NCBI RefSeq assembly: GCF_028688295.1
Contig: NZ_JAQTYM010000002.1
Span: 1-64,000 of the forward strand
Source of the DNA: Sulfuricurvum sp.
GTDB taxonomy: Bacteria; Campylobacterota; Campylobacteria; Campylobacterales; Sulfurimonadaceae
Reading direction: 5' to 3'
Length of the DNA: 64,000 nt
In this document: positions 1-7,874 of the stretch, piece by piece
Position numbering within the stretch: position 1 is the stretch's first letter
Layout of the letters: each line of letters opens with the position of its first letter
Program-made: the position numbers and the translations under genes
Notes under the pieces: generated by a model
Databases searched by the model: none
Seen by the model: the letters and a program-made list of their open reading frames with translations, nothing else
What the model was told of the DNA's origin: nothing

Positions 1-456
1 TGGACATTACCGATCTCGATCATGCTCGCCGTCCCTTATGGGATCATGGGGGCGTATGCCATCGTATGGTTGATTCCGTGGCTAAATAACAACGTTTTCT
101 TCCAAATCGGTCTACTCACCCTTATCGCCCTCTCGGCTAAAAATGCTATCTTGGTGGTAGAGTTTGCCGAAGAGCAGCGTCAAATGGGTAAAAGCGTCTA
201 TGATTCGGCGATGGAAGCGGCACGGTTGCGTTATCGCCCTATGATGATGACCTCGTTTGCTTTCCTAGCAGGGATGCTACCACTTATCTTCAGTTCAGGG
301 GCAGGAGCGGCAGGACGTTTCTCGATCGGGGTAGCGATGTTCGGTGGGATGCTTGCGGCAACCTTTATCGAGCGTTACTTTATACCGTATCTATATTATT
401 GGGTTGCTACCGCCCAAGAAAAATTCTCACCTGCCAAAGGAGCCGATCATGAATAA
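1..456 (+). CDS. RND efflux pump permease, C-terminal fragment
   Basis: Only the last ~151 codons are in the window; the reading frame is open from base 1. The fragment carries the final transmembrane bundle of an HAE1/AcrB-type permease: hydrophobic helices, the NAILVVEFAEEQ stretch (the conserved post-TM segment of RND pumps) and the RYRPMMMTS loop, ending in a short cytoplasmic tail. These inner-membrane pumps use proton import to push drugs or other small molecules out through a periplasmic adaptor and an outer-membrane channel. The stop codon overlaps the start of the next gene, which is that channel, so the two are one operon; the adaptor gene should lie upstream. Substrate cannot be told from this fragment. 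Confidence 0.93.
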   Translation, partial: WTLPISIMLAVPYGIMGAYAIVWLIPWLNNNVFFQIGLLTLIALSAKNAILVVEFAEEQRQMGKSVYDSAMEAARLRYRPMMMTSFAFLAGMLPLIFSSGAGAAGRFSIGVAMFGGMLAATFIERYFIPYLYYWVATAQEKFSPAKGADHE

Positions 457-1888
457 CACCCCGCTCTCTCTGACTATTCTAAGCGCTCTTCTTTTAGGAG
501 GGTGTGCTATCGGACCCGATTACGTTCGCCCCGATGTTACCGTCCCTGAAAACTTTCTCCAAAAAGATGTTAACCAAACAGCTCAACAACGTCTCAATAC
601 TCAATGGTGGAAAAGTTTCCAAGACGAACCGCTTAACCGTGCTATTGAAGAGGCTTTGAAAACCAACTTCGACATACAATCATCCCAAGCTTCCGTTGAT
701 GCACTTTTAGGAAAATTTGATCAGGCTAAATCGTACCTCTATCCGCAAATCAATGCTTCCAGCTCACTCAATCGCAAGAGTGTCGATAATGCTTCTAACG
801 GAGGTTTTCAGCTGCGAGAGGGAATTACCTCTACCTACGCAGGATCGTTATCATTAGCGAGTTATGAGATCGATCTCTTTGGAAAAGTGCGCCGTGCCAA
901 CGAATCAGCCCGCGCGGCACTCCTCTCAAGTGAGTATGCTTCCCAAACACTCAAACTCTCCATTGCATCGAGTGTCGCGGCTTCTTATATCAAACTCTCA
1001 TCCCTGCAAGGGCAGATTAATTTGGCAAAAGAGAACCTCACGCTAACCGATGAAATCGTCAAATTTAACGAACTCAAATACAAACACGGCGTTATAGCTG
1101 AGAGTGTTTTACTGCAATCGTTATCCGAACACGAAAGTGCTAAAGCAACCCTCTCTTCGCTGGAAGCCTCTAAAATTGCCGAGGAAGCAACCTATAACCT
1201 CATCTTGGGACGTAATCCAAAAACGGTCAGCACGTCACCGTTAGATTCTATACATACTCCAAAGATACCCTCAGAGCTAAGTTCAGATCTTTTAAACAAA
1301 CGTCCTGATATCGCATCAGCAGAACAAAACTTGATAGCGGCGAATGCCATGATCGGTGTCGCTCGTGCCGCCTACTTTCCGAGTATCAAACTAACAGGGA
1401 TGTTAGGGGTCCAAAGTTTAGAACTAAGCAGTTTTGTCTCTAATCCGGCTCGAATATGGGAAATAGCTCCCTCGATCAGTGTACCGATCTTTTCAGCTGG
1501 ACGAATTGCGGGTGAGATCAAAACCGCCGAAGCGGATCGAAACCAACGTTTAGCTGCCTATAAAAAGAGTATCGTAAGTGCGTTTAACGACACCGACAAT
1601 GCACTAGGACAAACCGCCAAAGCAAAAGAACAACTCACCTATCAAACTGCACGTTCACAATCGATTCAAAAAGCCCTTATGCAAAGCAAGCTACGTTACC
1701 AGGTAGGAACGATAAACTACAGCGATATGCTCCTCGTACAGCAGCAGTGGTTACAAGCATCTCAACAACTATTGATAGCAAAACAAAATCTCCTCATCTC
1801 TACCGTTTCACTTTATAAAGCATTAGGGGGAGGATGGAGTGAAGAACAAACTCCACCTTTACCTGATCTGCTTCCGGCAGGCAGATAA
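449..1888 (+). CDS. Outer-membrane efflux lipoprotein, NodT/OprM family
   Basis: Encodes 479 aa, the usual length for the TolC-like outer-membrane factor of an RND pump. The start at 449 is chosen over the track start (344) because AAAGGAGC lies just upstream and the protein then opens with a lipoprotein signal peptide ending in LGGC. IGPDYVRP straight after the lipobox is typical of NodT-type proteins. Two outer-membrane-efflux repeats follow, with the conserved LLNKRPDIASAEQNL segment near the middle and amphipathic helices to the end. It overlaps the permease gene by 8 bp, suggesting translational coupling. Trimerised, it would form the exit duct across the outer membrane. Confidence 0.93.
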   Translation: MNNTPLSLTILSALLLGGCAIGPDYVRPDVTVPENFLQKDVNQTAQQRLNTQWWKSFQDEPLNRAIEEALKTNFDIQSSQASVDALLGKFDQAKSYLYPQINASSSLNRKSVDNASNGGFQLREGITSTYAGSLSLASYEIDLFGKVRRANESARAALLSSEYASQTLKLSIASSVAASYIKLSSLQGQINLAKENLTLTDEIVKFNELKYKHGVIAESVLLQSLSEHESAKATLSSLEASKIAEEATYNLILGRNPKTVSTSPLDSIHTPKIPSELSSDLLNKRPDIASAEQNLIAANAMIGVARAAYFPSIKLTGMLGVQSLELSSFVSNPARIWEIAPSISVPIFSAGRIAGEIKTAEADRNQRLAAYKKSIVSAFNDTDNALGQTAKAKEQLTYQTARSQSIQKALMQSKLRYQVGTINYSDMLLVQQQWLQASQQLLIAKQNLLISTVSLYKALGGGWSEEQTPPLPDLLPAGR

Positions 1889-1910
1889 AATAATCACCCT
1901 TTTGCACACA

Positions 1911-1936
1911 AGAAAGAGAAAAAAAGCTCTCTTTCT
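1911..1936 (+). terminator. Probable terminator of the efflux operon
   Basis: An 8-bp perfect stem (AGAAAGAG / CTCTTTCT) with a 10-base A-rich loop begins 22 bases after the efflux lipoprotein stop and is followed by a pyrimidine run (CCCTCTTT). The stem is not GC-rich, so it is only a moderate candidate. Confidence 0.45.
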
Positions 1937-2122
1937 CCCTCTTTAAATGCCCCTAAATAGACAATCAAAAGTAAACAGATACAAAAAAAGCGAAAAAATT
2001 GAAAAAAAAATCCATCTCTAATACCCAATTTTACTAGATTTTAGAAAATTTGAAAAAAAATAAATCTCTAGTAAACCCCTATAATAGGCGTTTTAAAAAA
2101 ATATTTCAAAATTATTCAAAAA

Positions 2123-2158
2123 ATACTTGACAAGTATGGGGGAACTAGTGGTATACTT
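2123..2158 (+). promoter_or_regulatory. Promoter with overlapping palindromic operator
   Basis: TTGACA (2127-2132) and TATACT (2152-2157) are separated by 19 bases, about 30 bases ahead of the lipoprotein start. The -35 lies inside a perfect 15-base palindrome, ATACTTG-A-CAAGTAT (2123-2137), and a third ATACTT half-site overlaps the -10. This arrangement is typical of repressor control; the regulator is unknown. Confidence 0.6.
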
Positions 2159-2186
2159 CCGCCATATTTTTTTAAGGAGCCTTACC

Positions 2187-2417
2187 ATGATGAAAATCAT
2201 TTCTGCGTTGCTTTTGGCTGCAATGTTTATCGGATGCAGCGAGACTGCAACAACTGAAGCACCTGCTGCTACTGAAGAAGCTGCACCAGTAGCTGAAGAA
2301 GCTGCTGCACCTGTTGCTGAAGAAGCTGCTGTTACTACTGAAGAAGCTGCACCTGCTGCTGATGCTGCTGTTGAAGCTGCTCCTGCTGCTGAAGCTGCTA
2401 CTACTGAAGCTAAATAA
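2187..2417 (+). CDS. Small Ala/Glu-repeat lipoprotein
   Basis: 76 aa. The track starts at a TTG at 2127, but that codon is the promoter -35; ATGATG at 2187 follows AAGGAGCC at good spacing and gives a lipoprotein signal peptide with lipobox MFIGC. The mature part is almost only Ala, Glu, Pro, Thr and Val, built from repeats such as APVAEEAA, visible in the DNA as repeated GCTGAAGAAGCTGCT. It has no catalytic motif and should be an extended, strongly acidic, disordered chain anchored to a membrane by lipid. It stands alone between a palindromic promoter and a clear terminator, suggesting strong regulated expression. Function unknown; it could be a spacer or envelope filler protein. Confidence 0.75.
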   Translation: MMKIISALLLAAMFIGCSETATTEAPAATEEAAPVAEEAAAPVAEEAAVTTEEAAPAADAAVEAAPAAEAATTEAK

Positions 2418-2435
2418 GTTTAACTTAGTTAGTTC

Positions 2436-2467
2436 ATTTCACACCTCGGTGTGAAATACTTTTTCCT
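2436..2467 (+). terminator. Rho-independent terminator of the small lipoprotein gene
   Basis: A perfect 10-bp inverted repeat, ATTTCACACC-TC-GGTGTGAAAT (2436-2457), is followed by ACTTTTTCCTTTC. It lies 19 bases after the stop codon, making the gene monocistronic. Confidence 0.85.
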
Positions 2468-2538
2468 TTCTTCTCTTCTTTAATCTTAAACCATCAAAAC
2501 TTTGTTAAAATATCCTAAATTACTTAGGAGAATTCTCT

Positions 2539-2997
2539 ATGAAATCATTTATCAGTGTCGTTTGTGCCCTTTTACTCTTAGGATGCAGTAATGACTCCAC
2601 TCCAACCGAAACATCAATCCCTACCCCTGAAGTCACATCTGCAGCTGTATCCACAGAAGCACCTATAGCTACTACCACCCCAGCTCCTGAACAAGAACCC
2701 GCTACGGTTGCCACACCTGTAATTGAAGCACCTAAGACTCCCGTAGTTGCCAGTATCGACGGTGGAGCTCTCTATGGCCAAAAGTGTGCTTCATGTCATG
2801 GAGCAAAAGGTGAAAAAGCAGCATTGAATAAATCACAGATCATTGCCCAGTTTAGTGAAACTCAGGTAAAAGAGGCGCTCAAAGGGTATCAAGCAGGTAC
2901 CTATGGTAAAGAGATGAAAGCACTTATGCAAGGGCAAGCTAAAGCACTTGACGACGCGCAAATCAACGCACTCGCCAAACATATATCGGCACTATAA
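2539..2997 (+). CDS. Lipoprotein c-type cytochrome with Pro/Thr-rich linker
   Basis: 152 aa. TTAGGAG precedes the ATG. Residues 1-16 form a lipoprotein signal peptide (lipobox LLGC). Residues ~17-70 are a low-complexity Pro/Thr/Ala/Glu linker, and ~75-152 form one class I cytochrome c domain with a single haem site, CASCH, after LYGQK. A later Met (in GKEMKALM) is the probable second iron ligand, and the C-terminal helix ends in ALAKHISAL. The layout predicts a small electron carrier tethered to a membrane by lipid and held out on a flexible arm in the periplasm. It has its own gap on both sides. The redox partner is not evident. Confidence 0.85.
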   Translation: MKSFISVVCALLLLGCSNDSTPTETSIPTPEVTSAAVSTEAPIATTTPAPEQEPATVATPVIEAPKTPVVASIDGGALYGQKCASCHGAKGEKAALNKSQIIAQFSETQVKEALKGYQAGTYGKEMKALMQGQAKALDDAQINALAKHISAL

Positions 2998-3005
2998 TTT
3001 TGAAC

Positions 3006-3030
3006 GATCAAGGAATAAAATCCCTTGATC
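3006..3030. terminator. Hairpin after the cytochrome gene
   Basis: GATCAAGG (3006-3013) pairs with CCTTGATC (3023-3030) across a 9-base loop, 8 bases after the cytochrome stop codon. There is no T-run on either strand, so it may be a weak or factor-assisted terminator. Confidence 0.35.
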
Positions 3031-3057
3031 TACGCTAGCCGCTATGGCACTAAAGTT

Positions 3058-3072
3058 TGACTCTTCGAGTCA
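3058..3072 (-). terminator. Possible terminator after the ThiF-like gene
   Basis: On the minus strand TGACTC-GAA-GAGTCA begins a few bases after the ThiF-like stop codon and is followed by AACTTTAGT. The stem is short and the T-run weak. Confidence 0.35.
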
Positions 3073-3076
3073 GAAT

Positions 3077-3754
3077 TTAATCTTCTGATTTTGGTAGCGC
3101 AAACTTTTGCGTTACCAATTCCCCCTCTTCATTAAAAAACAAATAGTAAAGTTTATCTTTTTTCACACTAAGCCCCGCAAGATAGCGTAATGCTAAATTA
3201 GCTTGTAGTGAAGCAATATGCATAACGATAGGCGCTGCTATCCCTGCTGGAGTCTTTTGAGTAATTTTAAACAGTTCTGTAAAAGAAGCCTCTTCAAAGA
3301 AGCATACTTGTCCGTTAAATGCTTCAACAGATCCATATACCCAAGGTAAAGCCTTACTTTTAGCATAGCTATTAATAGCTCCACGTGAGGGGAGATTATC
3401 AGTCGCATCGATAATGAGGTCTACATCGATACTCATCTGTGCAAACTCTTCAAAACTGCAAACATGCGCCTGAACTTTGACATAGGGGCAACGTGCTTCG
3501 ATCAACTCAGCGCACACTCTGGATTTATATTTCCCCTCATCACCGCTCTTAAAAGCGATTTGACGATGGATGTTATGGAGACTTACCGTATCAAAGTCTA
3601 CCATATGAATCTCGCCAATCCCAGATGCACCCAAAGCAAACGCTAATGATGATCCAAGCCCTCCACTCCCGATAACTGCGATCTTCTTTGATTGCAGTGA
3701 ACGTTGCGTCTCTTCTCCCCACAACTGCACTTGACGGTGGAAATAATGCATCAT
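3077..3754 (-). CDS. ThiF/MoeB/HesA-family adenylyltransferase-like protein (reduced)
   Basis: 225 aa. E1-like proteins of this family adenylate the C-terminal Gly-Gly of a small sulfur-carrier protein in thiamine or molybdopterin synthesis. Visible features: the nucleotide-binding GSGGLGSSLA near residue 29, the acidic VDFDTVSLHNIHRQ segment with the catalytic Arg, and IIDATDN. Missing relative to ThiF/MoeB are the paired CxxC zinc motifs and the conserved Cys of the second half; the corresponding region runs straight through QTPAGIAAPIVMHIASLQAN. No ThiS-like carrier or thiamine gene is adjacent. It is therefore either a reduced activating enzyme or a paralogue with another partner. AGGAGAG precedes the start. 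Confidence 0.8.
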   Translation of the reverse strand: MMHYFHRQVQLWGEETQRSLQSKKIAVIGSGGLGSSLAFALGASGIGEIHMVDFDTVSLHNIHRQIAFKSGDEGKYKSRVCAELIEARCPYVKVQAHVCSFEEFAQMSIDVDLIIDATDNLPSRGAINSYAKSKALPWVYGSVEAFNGQVCFFEEASFTELFKITQKTPAGIAAPIVMHIASLQANLALRYLAGLSVKKDKLYYLFFNEEGELVTQKFALPKSED

Positions 3755-3811
3755 ATTCTCTCTCCTGTGGATGTTTCAGTTAGCATATCATCGTTTTGGT
3801 AAAATTGATCT

Positions 3812-5785
3812 CTATTCAGACTTACTCACTAAGGTTTTTGGATTCTCGCCTGGCAAAAGGATAATAAAACGGGCCCCACCATTAATATTTTCCACCCATA
3901 TTTTCCCCCCGAAACTCTCTTCGATGATAAATTTAGACATGTGTAACCCAAGTCCGGTTCCATATTCCGGATCTTTCGTTGTAAAATAAATATCAAATAC
4001 TTTTTCTAACACACTCGGAGCAATCCCCCCAGCATTATCCTCAACACAAACCATGATTCCGGTATCGTTATCTTCAACACTAACAATGATTTTACCATCA
4101 CAGATGCGTTGTTCTATAATTGCGTCATGTGCATTTTTGATTAAATTCATTAATACTTGAATCATCTCATTTTTAGCAATATTCACTTTTCGTGTTGTCG
4201 AAACCTCAAGATAGGTCTTTATCTTGGCATATTTTAAGAATACATCACTGAGTCTCAGTGCATCTGCAGCTAATTCTCCAACATCTTCTAGCGAAATTGA
4301 CTTATCGGTTTTATAAAAATTCCTAAAATCGTCAATGGTTTTAGAAAGGTATTGGAGATGTTCATCAATCCGTTCATGACTTTGATCAAAATACTCTTCA
4401 TCACAGGTTCCGAGTTTTTGCTTGACATACATATCTTGATTGATTAATGCAAGTGTATGGAGTGGTTGTCGCCATTGATGAGCAATCTGCTCTATCATCT
4501 CTCCCATGGCTGCAAGTCTCGATTGCTGTACAAATAACCGGTCTTTCATGCGTGCTTCATCCAGCGCTATTTTTACTTTATCACTCAAAGAATCATTCAA
4601 ATGGTTCAGCTTTCCAATATACTCACGTTGTAGTAGATAAACTCTGTGGGCAAGTGCCAGCGAGAGAAAAATCATCTCAACCGCTGATCCAATTTGTTGA
4701 ACATGATTGACACCGTAAAAACTTGGTATCAAATCAAATTTATTGAAAGCAAATATAATCGTTGCAATCAACAACGAACTCCACCCGGCTACATAAAATC
4801 GAGCTGCCCTATATTCATGCCGCATCACCAATAAACCTGCACTCAACAATACGATTGGCATAATCGATGCTAAAAGCGCATTGATCGGAATGACCCTGCC
4901 ATAGGGTAGAATCGATGATACAATCACCATAACGATGCTAAAAATCATCATCCCAACAATAATTTTATCCATACGTGGAGTAAAGCGTGGTGTATTGAGA
5001 AAATGGCGGCTAAAATAAAGGGCACAAAAAGAGGTGAAAGCTATTAGAGCACTCGATCCATGTTCAATCAACCAACGTGCGTCTCCCCATACGTATTTGA
5101 TCCCTAAACCGTCAAATGAAAGCTGCCACAAAATAAAAGAGATTAAAAAGAGGATGTAGCGCAGATAGTTTAGATCACTTGTATAGATGAAAAGGACAAT
5201 ATTATAAAGTAAGATAATAATAAAAAGACCGTAATAAATCCCAACAAAAAAATTATTCTGCTCCATATCCGCCAACAGCGCTTCAGATGAGAGGATTGAG
5301 AGGGGAAGTTGCATAGAGCTTTGCGTTTCTACCCGTAGCAACAACGTCGAATCTGCAATATTTTTAAGGGGAAGCTCGGAGATAAAATGGTGCGATGCCA
5401 CCTCTCTTGTATGAAAAGGTTGAGAGGTCCCCATCCGTTGATATTTGAGTACTTCTCCACCATTTTTTATCAAGTATAGGTCGATAGATTCCAATAACGG
5501 ATAATCTATTTTAACCCACCACTTTTTATTTTGGTTCGGACTAAAATTATTCAGATCTATTTTAAACCAATAGACCGATTGTGTAAAACCAAAATTTACA
5601 CTTCGTTCTTTCGTATAGGGAGCAAACGTACTTTTTTGTATCTCTTTAAGAGAAATATTTCCATCGTGATCTTCTAAGTACTCGATTGATGTTTCGATGG
5701 AAGATGAAGAATCATGATGGAGTTGTAAAACAGCCGCTTGAAGCGAAAAAAAGAGGGTAAAAAAAAGAAAAAAGAGTTTTATCAC
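3812..5785 (-). CDS. 7TM-DISM sensor histidine kinase (orphan)
   Basis: About 657 aa from a GTG at 5785, chosen because a signal peptide (IKLFFLFFTLFFSLQAA) begins there and the upstream gene ends 1 base earlier; the track start at 5866 lies inside that gene. Order of parts: periplasmic 7TMR-DISM-type sensor domain (~25-160), seven-helix membrane block (~185-380), coiled linker, HisKA-like helix with phospho-acceptor His in HQWRQP (~437), and the ATPase with N box NLIKNAHDAI (~550), DNAGGI and GTGLGLHMSKF (~610). It would autophosphorylate on an extracellular ligand signal. No response regulator is next to it, so partner and stimulus are unknown. It is co-oriented with and touching the nitrilase-like gene. 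Confidence 0.88.
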   Translation of the reverse strand: MIKLFFLFFTLFFSLQAAVLQLHHDSSSSIETSIEYLEDHDGNISLKEIQKSTFAPYTKERSVNFGFTQSVYWFKIDLNNFSPNQNKKWWVKIDYPLLESIDLYLIKNGGEVLKYQRMGTSQPFHTREVASHHFISELPLKNIADSTLLLRVETQSSMQLPLSILSSEALLADMEQNNFFVGIYYGLFIIILLYNIVLFIYTSDLNYLRYILFLISFILWQLSFDGLGIKYVWGDARWLIEHGSSALIAFTSFCALYFSRHFLNTPRFTPRMDKIIVGMMIFSIVMVIVSSILPYGRVIPINALLASIMPIVLLSAGLLVMRHEYRAARFYVAGWSSLLIATIIFAFNKFDLIPSFYGVNHVQQIGSAVEMIFLSLALAHRVYLLQREYIGKLNHLNDSLSDKVKIALDEARMKDRLFVQQSRLAAMGEMIEQIAHQWRQPLHTLALINQDMYVKQKLGTCDEEYFDQSHERIDEHLQYLSKTIDDFRNFYKTDKSISLEDVGELAADALRLSDVFLKYAKIKTYLEVSTTRKVNIAKNEMIQVLMNLIKNAHDAIIEQRICDGKIIVSVEDNDTGIMVCVEDNAGGIAPSVLEKVFDIYFTTKDPEYGTGLGLHMSKFIIEESFGGKIWVENINGGARFIILLPGENPKTLVSKSE

Positions 5786-5786
5786 T

Positions 5787-6578
5787 TTATTTACGTTTTC
5801 GTAACGCCTCTTTAAATCCCCACCCTTTTCGTGATTCACTAAGGCTTTTTCGGTCCAGATCAACAATCAAAAGCTCTTCAGTATTCCCAAGATCTGCTTC
5901 GATCTCACCATCAGGAGATACCACCATAGAATCACCGTAAAACTTCCAGGCATGTTTTTCATCACAATACTCTCCGACACGATTAGCGCGCAAAATATAG
6001 CAATTATGGGTAAAAGCTCGCGTTTTCAAAAGTTCACGCCAACGGTTATGCGATTCAAATGTCGAAGCACTCGGGACTAAAACCGCATCCACTACTTTCG
6101 AACTCACTGCTTCCCACAACGGATCAAAATGGGTCTCAAAACCTCCCATTACGGCAAATTTAAACCCTTCGCACGCAAAAATCATGGGAGATTTAACCGG
6201 TTCTATAGGATTATTAAAAAATTTCTCTTCATTCCAATGGGGGTAATTAATCAAAAACTGTTGAGGGTAATAGGTGACACTACGGGCGTTTACCTTGGCA
6301 ATCATCTTAGTACACTCTTTTTTCTTTACGGTAACGATAGTAGCAACGAAAGTAAGATCATATTTCAGAGCCAATGCTTTAAGTGTCTCGATTTGATGCG
6401 TACTTTGTTCAGCAATCATACTCACCGGAGTTTGAATTAACTCTTTAAAAAATGGGTTCAAGAGATATTCTCCCATCAAAACGAGTTTTACCCCTTTTTG
6501 ATTGGCTATACGAGCATAACTTTCAAGCTTGTTACTCCCCATACCGATGGAGGGGAGTTGGAGTATCGCAACACGCAT
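5787..6578 (-). CDS. Nitrilase-superfamily (carbon-nitrogen hydrolase fold) protein, probably inactive
   Basis: 263 aa. The fold is recognisable from the N-terminal VAILQLPSIG strand, the GEYLLNPF segment holding the first catalytic Glu (E37), and later motifs VPSASTFESHNRW, CYILRANRVG and GDSMVVSPDGEI. Family enzymes use a Glu-Lys-Cys triad. Here the usual (I/V)CxD/E nucleophile site reads VMGGFETHFD (~143-152), with Gly where Cys belongs, and the usual RKxHL lysine site reads YPQQFLINYP (~104-113), with Gln. This is a by-eye alignment, but both changes point to loss of amidase chemistry. The start overlaps the xseB stop (TAATG), so it is translated with the DNA-repair and methionine genes upstream. 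Compare the intact paralogue at 22553. Confidence 0.8.
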   Translation of the reverse strand: MRVAILQLPSIGMGSNKLESYARIANQKGVKLVLMGEYLLNPFFKELIQTPVSMIAEQSTHQIETLKALALKYDLTFVATIVTVKKKECTKMIAKVNARSVTYYPQQFLINYPHWNEEKFFNNPIEPVKSPMIFACEGFKFAVMGGFETHFDPLWEAVSSKVVDAVLVPSASTFESHNRWRELLKTRAFTHNCYILRANRVGEYCDEKHAWKFYGDSMVVSPDGEIEADLGNTEELLIVDLDRKSLSESRKGWGFKEALRKRK

Positions 6579-6772
6579 TATTGCTCCTGATTTTTAATAA
6601 TTTGAATCTGTAGCTGAGCATTTTGAAGCATCGTTTCGGCGGCTTTAAGCTCTTTCATCCCCTCTTCATACGCTTTCACGCTCTCATTCATCGCCAATGC
6701 AGGATCCATTAGCTTTTCTAAAATTACTTTGGCATTTGTTATCTTCGTTTCAAAACTCTCTTCGTTACTCAT
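6578..6772 (-). CDS. xseB: Exodeoxyribonuclease VII small subunit
   Basis: 64 aa, typical of XseB. The signature KLMDPALAMNESVKAYEEGMKELKAAETML forms the helical hairpin that binds several copies onto XseA to make the nuclease that trims single-stranded DNA. Its start overlaps the metX stop (ATGA) and its stop overlaps the next start (TAATG). The large subunit xseA is not in the window. Confidence 0.9.
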   Translation of the reverse strand: MSNEESFETKITNAKVILEKLMDPALAMNESVKAYEEGMKELKAAETMLQNAQLQIQIIKNQEQ

Positions 6773-7866
6773 AGTGCCTCCCGAACGTAATTCTCTATTT
6801 TATCAATTTCTACTAAAAAAGCATCATGTCCGTAATCACTTGGTACTTCAAGATAATCACTGTTTGTTTTCCCTAATGCCCTCATCGCGGTATGAATACT
6901 CTCCATCTCGCTTGGGAGGAAAAGGATGTCTTTTTCAAATCCGACCAGATAGAGTTCCGCATTGATTTTACCTAAAGCCTCTTCAAGTGAATCAAAACCT
7001 CGTGAGAGATCGTAAATATTAATTGCTTTGGTGATATACAAATACGATAGTGGATCAAACCACTTCGTAAAATTATAGCCGTTGTACTCCAAATACGATT
7101 CAACTTGAAATTTACCGAAGAGTTCAAACAATCCATCTGTCCGTTTGTATTCACGCCCAAACTTCTTGGTCATCGATTGATGCGATAAAAAGCTGATATG
7201 CCCTGCCATACGGCCGATTGCCATACCGCTGAGTCCATTTTCACGGATTGCTTCGGAGTCATAATAGCCGTTTTTAAACTCAGGATCTTTTAGAATCGCT
7301 TCCTGAGCTACTTTGTTAAACGCGATAGCCCACGGTTGTGTTGCCGCTGTTGTTGCCATAGCTATGATTTTTTTAGCAAAATTAGGGAAAAATACACCAA
7401 AGGCTAACGCTTGCATCCCCCCCATTGATCCGCCGATGATGGCATGGACTTGATGAATACCCAAACGATCAAACAATATCCGCTGTGCTTTCACCATATC
7501 GAGGATCGTAATGACGGGAAATTTATAACGGTAGGGTTCCTGATAGGGATAGCGCATCGACATCGGTCCGGTCGAACCGAAACAGCTCCCCAAAACGTTT
7601 GTACAGATCACGAAAAATCGGTCGGTATCAACCGCTTTTCCCTGCCCTATAAGTCCATCCCACCATCCACTCTTGTTATCCCCATCATACGTCCCTGCCG
7701 CATGATGAGAACCCGTGAGGGCATGACAAATCACGATTACATTATCTTTTGCTTCGTTTAGCTCCCCATACGTTTCATAGACAATATCGTACGGTTCTAA
7801 GATACGCCCACTCTCCAAATAGAGAGGGTTAGTAAAATGCTCGCTCTTGATTTGCAGATTTAACAT
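6769..7866 (-). CDS. metX: Homoserine O-acetyltransferase
   Basis: 365 aa alpha/beta-hydrolase-fold acyltransferase that activates homoserine for methionine synthesis. Seen: VICHALTGSHHAAG and WWDGLIGQGKAVDT near the N-terminus, the nucleophile elbow GGSMGGMQAL (~Ser146), and the late SDYGHDAFLVE carrying the catalytic His. Acetyl rather than succinyl preference is inferred from overall MetX similarity. It lies 8 bases after metY, which uses its product, so the pair makes homocysteine by direct sulfhydrylation. Confidence 0.94.
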   Translation of the reverse strand: MLNLQIKSEHFTNPLYLESGRILEPYDIVYETYGELNEAKDNVIVICHALTGSHHAAGTYDGDNKSGWWDGLIGQGKAVDTDRFFVICTNVLGSCFGSTGPMSMRYPYQEPYRYKFPVITILDMVKAQRILFDRLGIHQVHAIIGGSMGGMQALAFGVFFPNFAKKIIAMATTAATQPWAIAFNKVAQEAILKDPEFKNGYYDSEAIRENGLSGMAIGRMAGHISFLSHQSMTKKFGREYKRTDGLFELFGKFQVESYLEYNGYNFTKWFDPLSYLYITKAINIYDLSRGFDSLEEALGKINAELYLVGFEKDILFLPSEMESIHTAMRALGKTNSDYLEVPSDYGHDAFLVEIDKIENYVREAL

Positions 7867-7874
7867 AATGCCCT

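Larger units (their letters stand above)
1889..2186. other. A/T-rich intergenic region with promoter elements
   Basis: About 298 bases without a gene. It holds the candidate terminator at 1911-1936, two similar ~28-base A-tract segments (TTGAAAAAAAAA-x-ATCTCTAATACCC and TTGAAAAAAAA-x-AATCTCTAGTAAACCC), a TATAAT at 2080-2085 with no good -35, and the palindromic promoter at 2123-2158. I see no small ORF or RNA gene. Confidence 0.6.

Noticed and set aside
344-448. N-terminal extension of the efflux lipoprotein in the ORF track
   Set aside because: It overlaps the permease frame and would bury the lipoprotein signal peptide; a good ribosome site precedes the start at 449.
2436-2457. TTTCACACC/GGTGTGAAA palindrome as a parS site
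   Set aside because: Spacing and core do not match TGTTTCACGTGAAACA, and it sits exactly where a terminator is expected with a following T-run.
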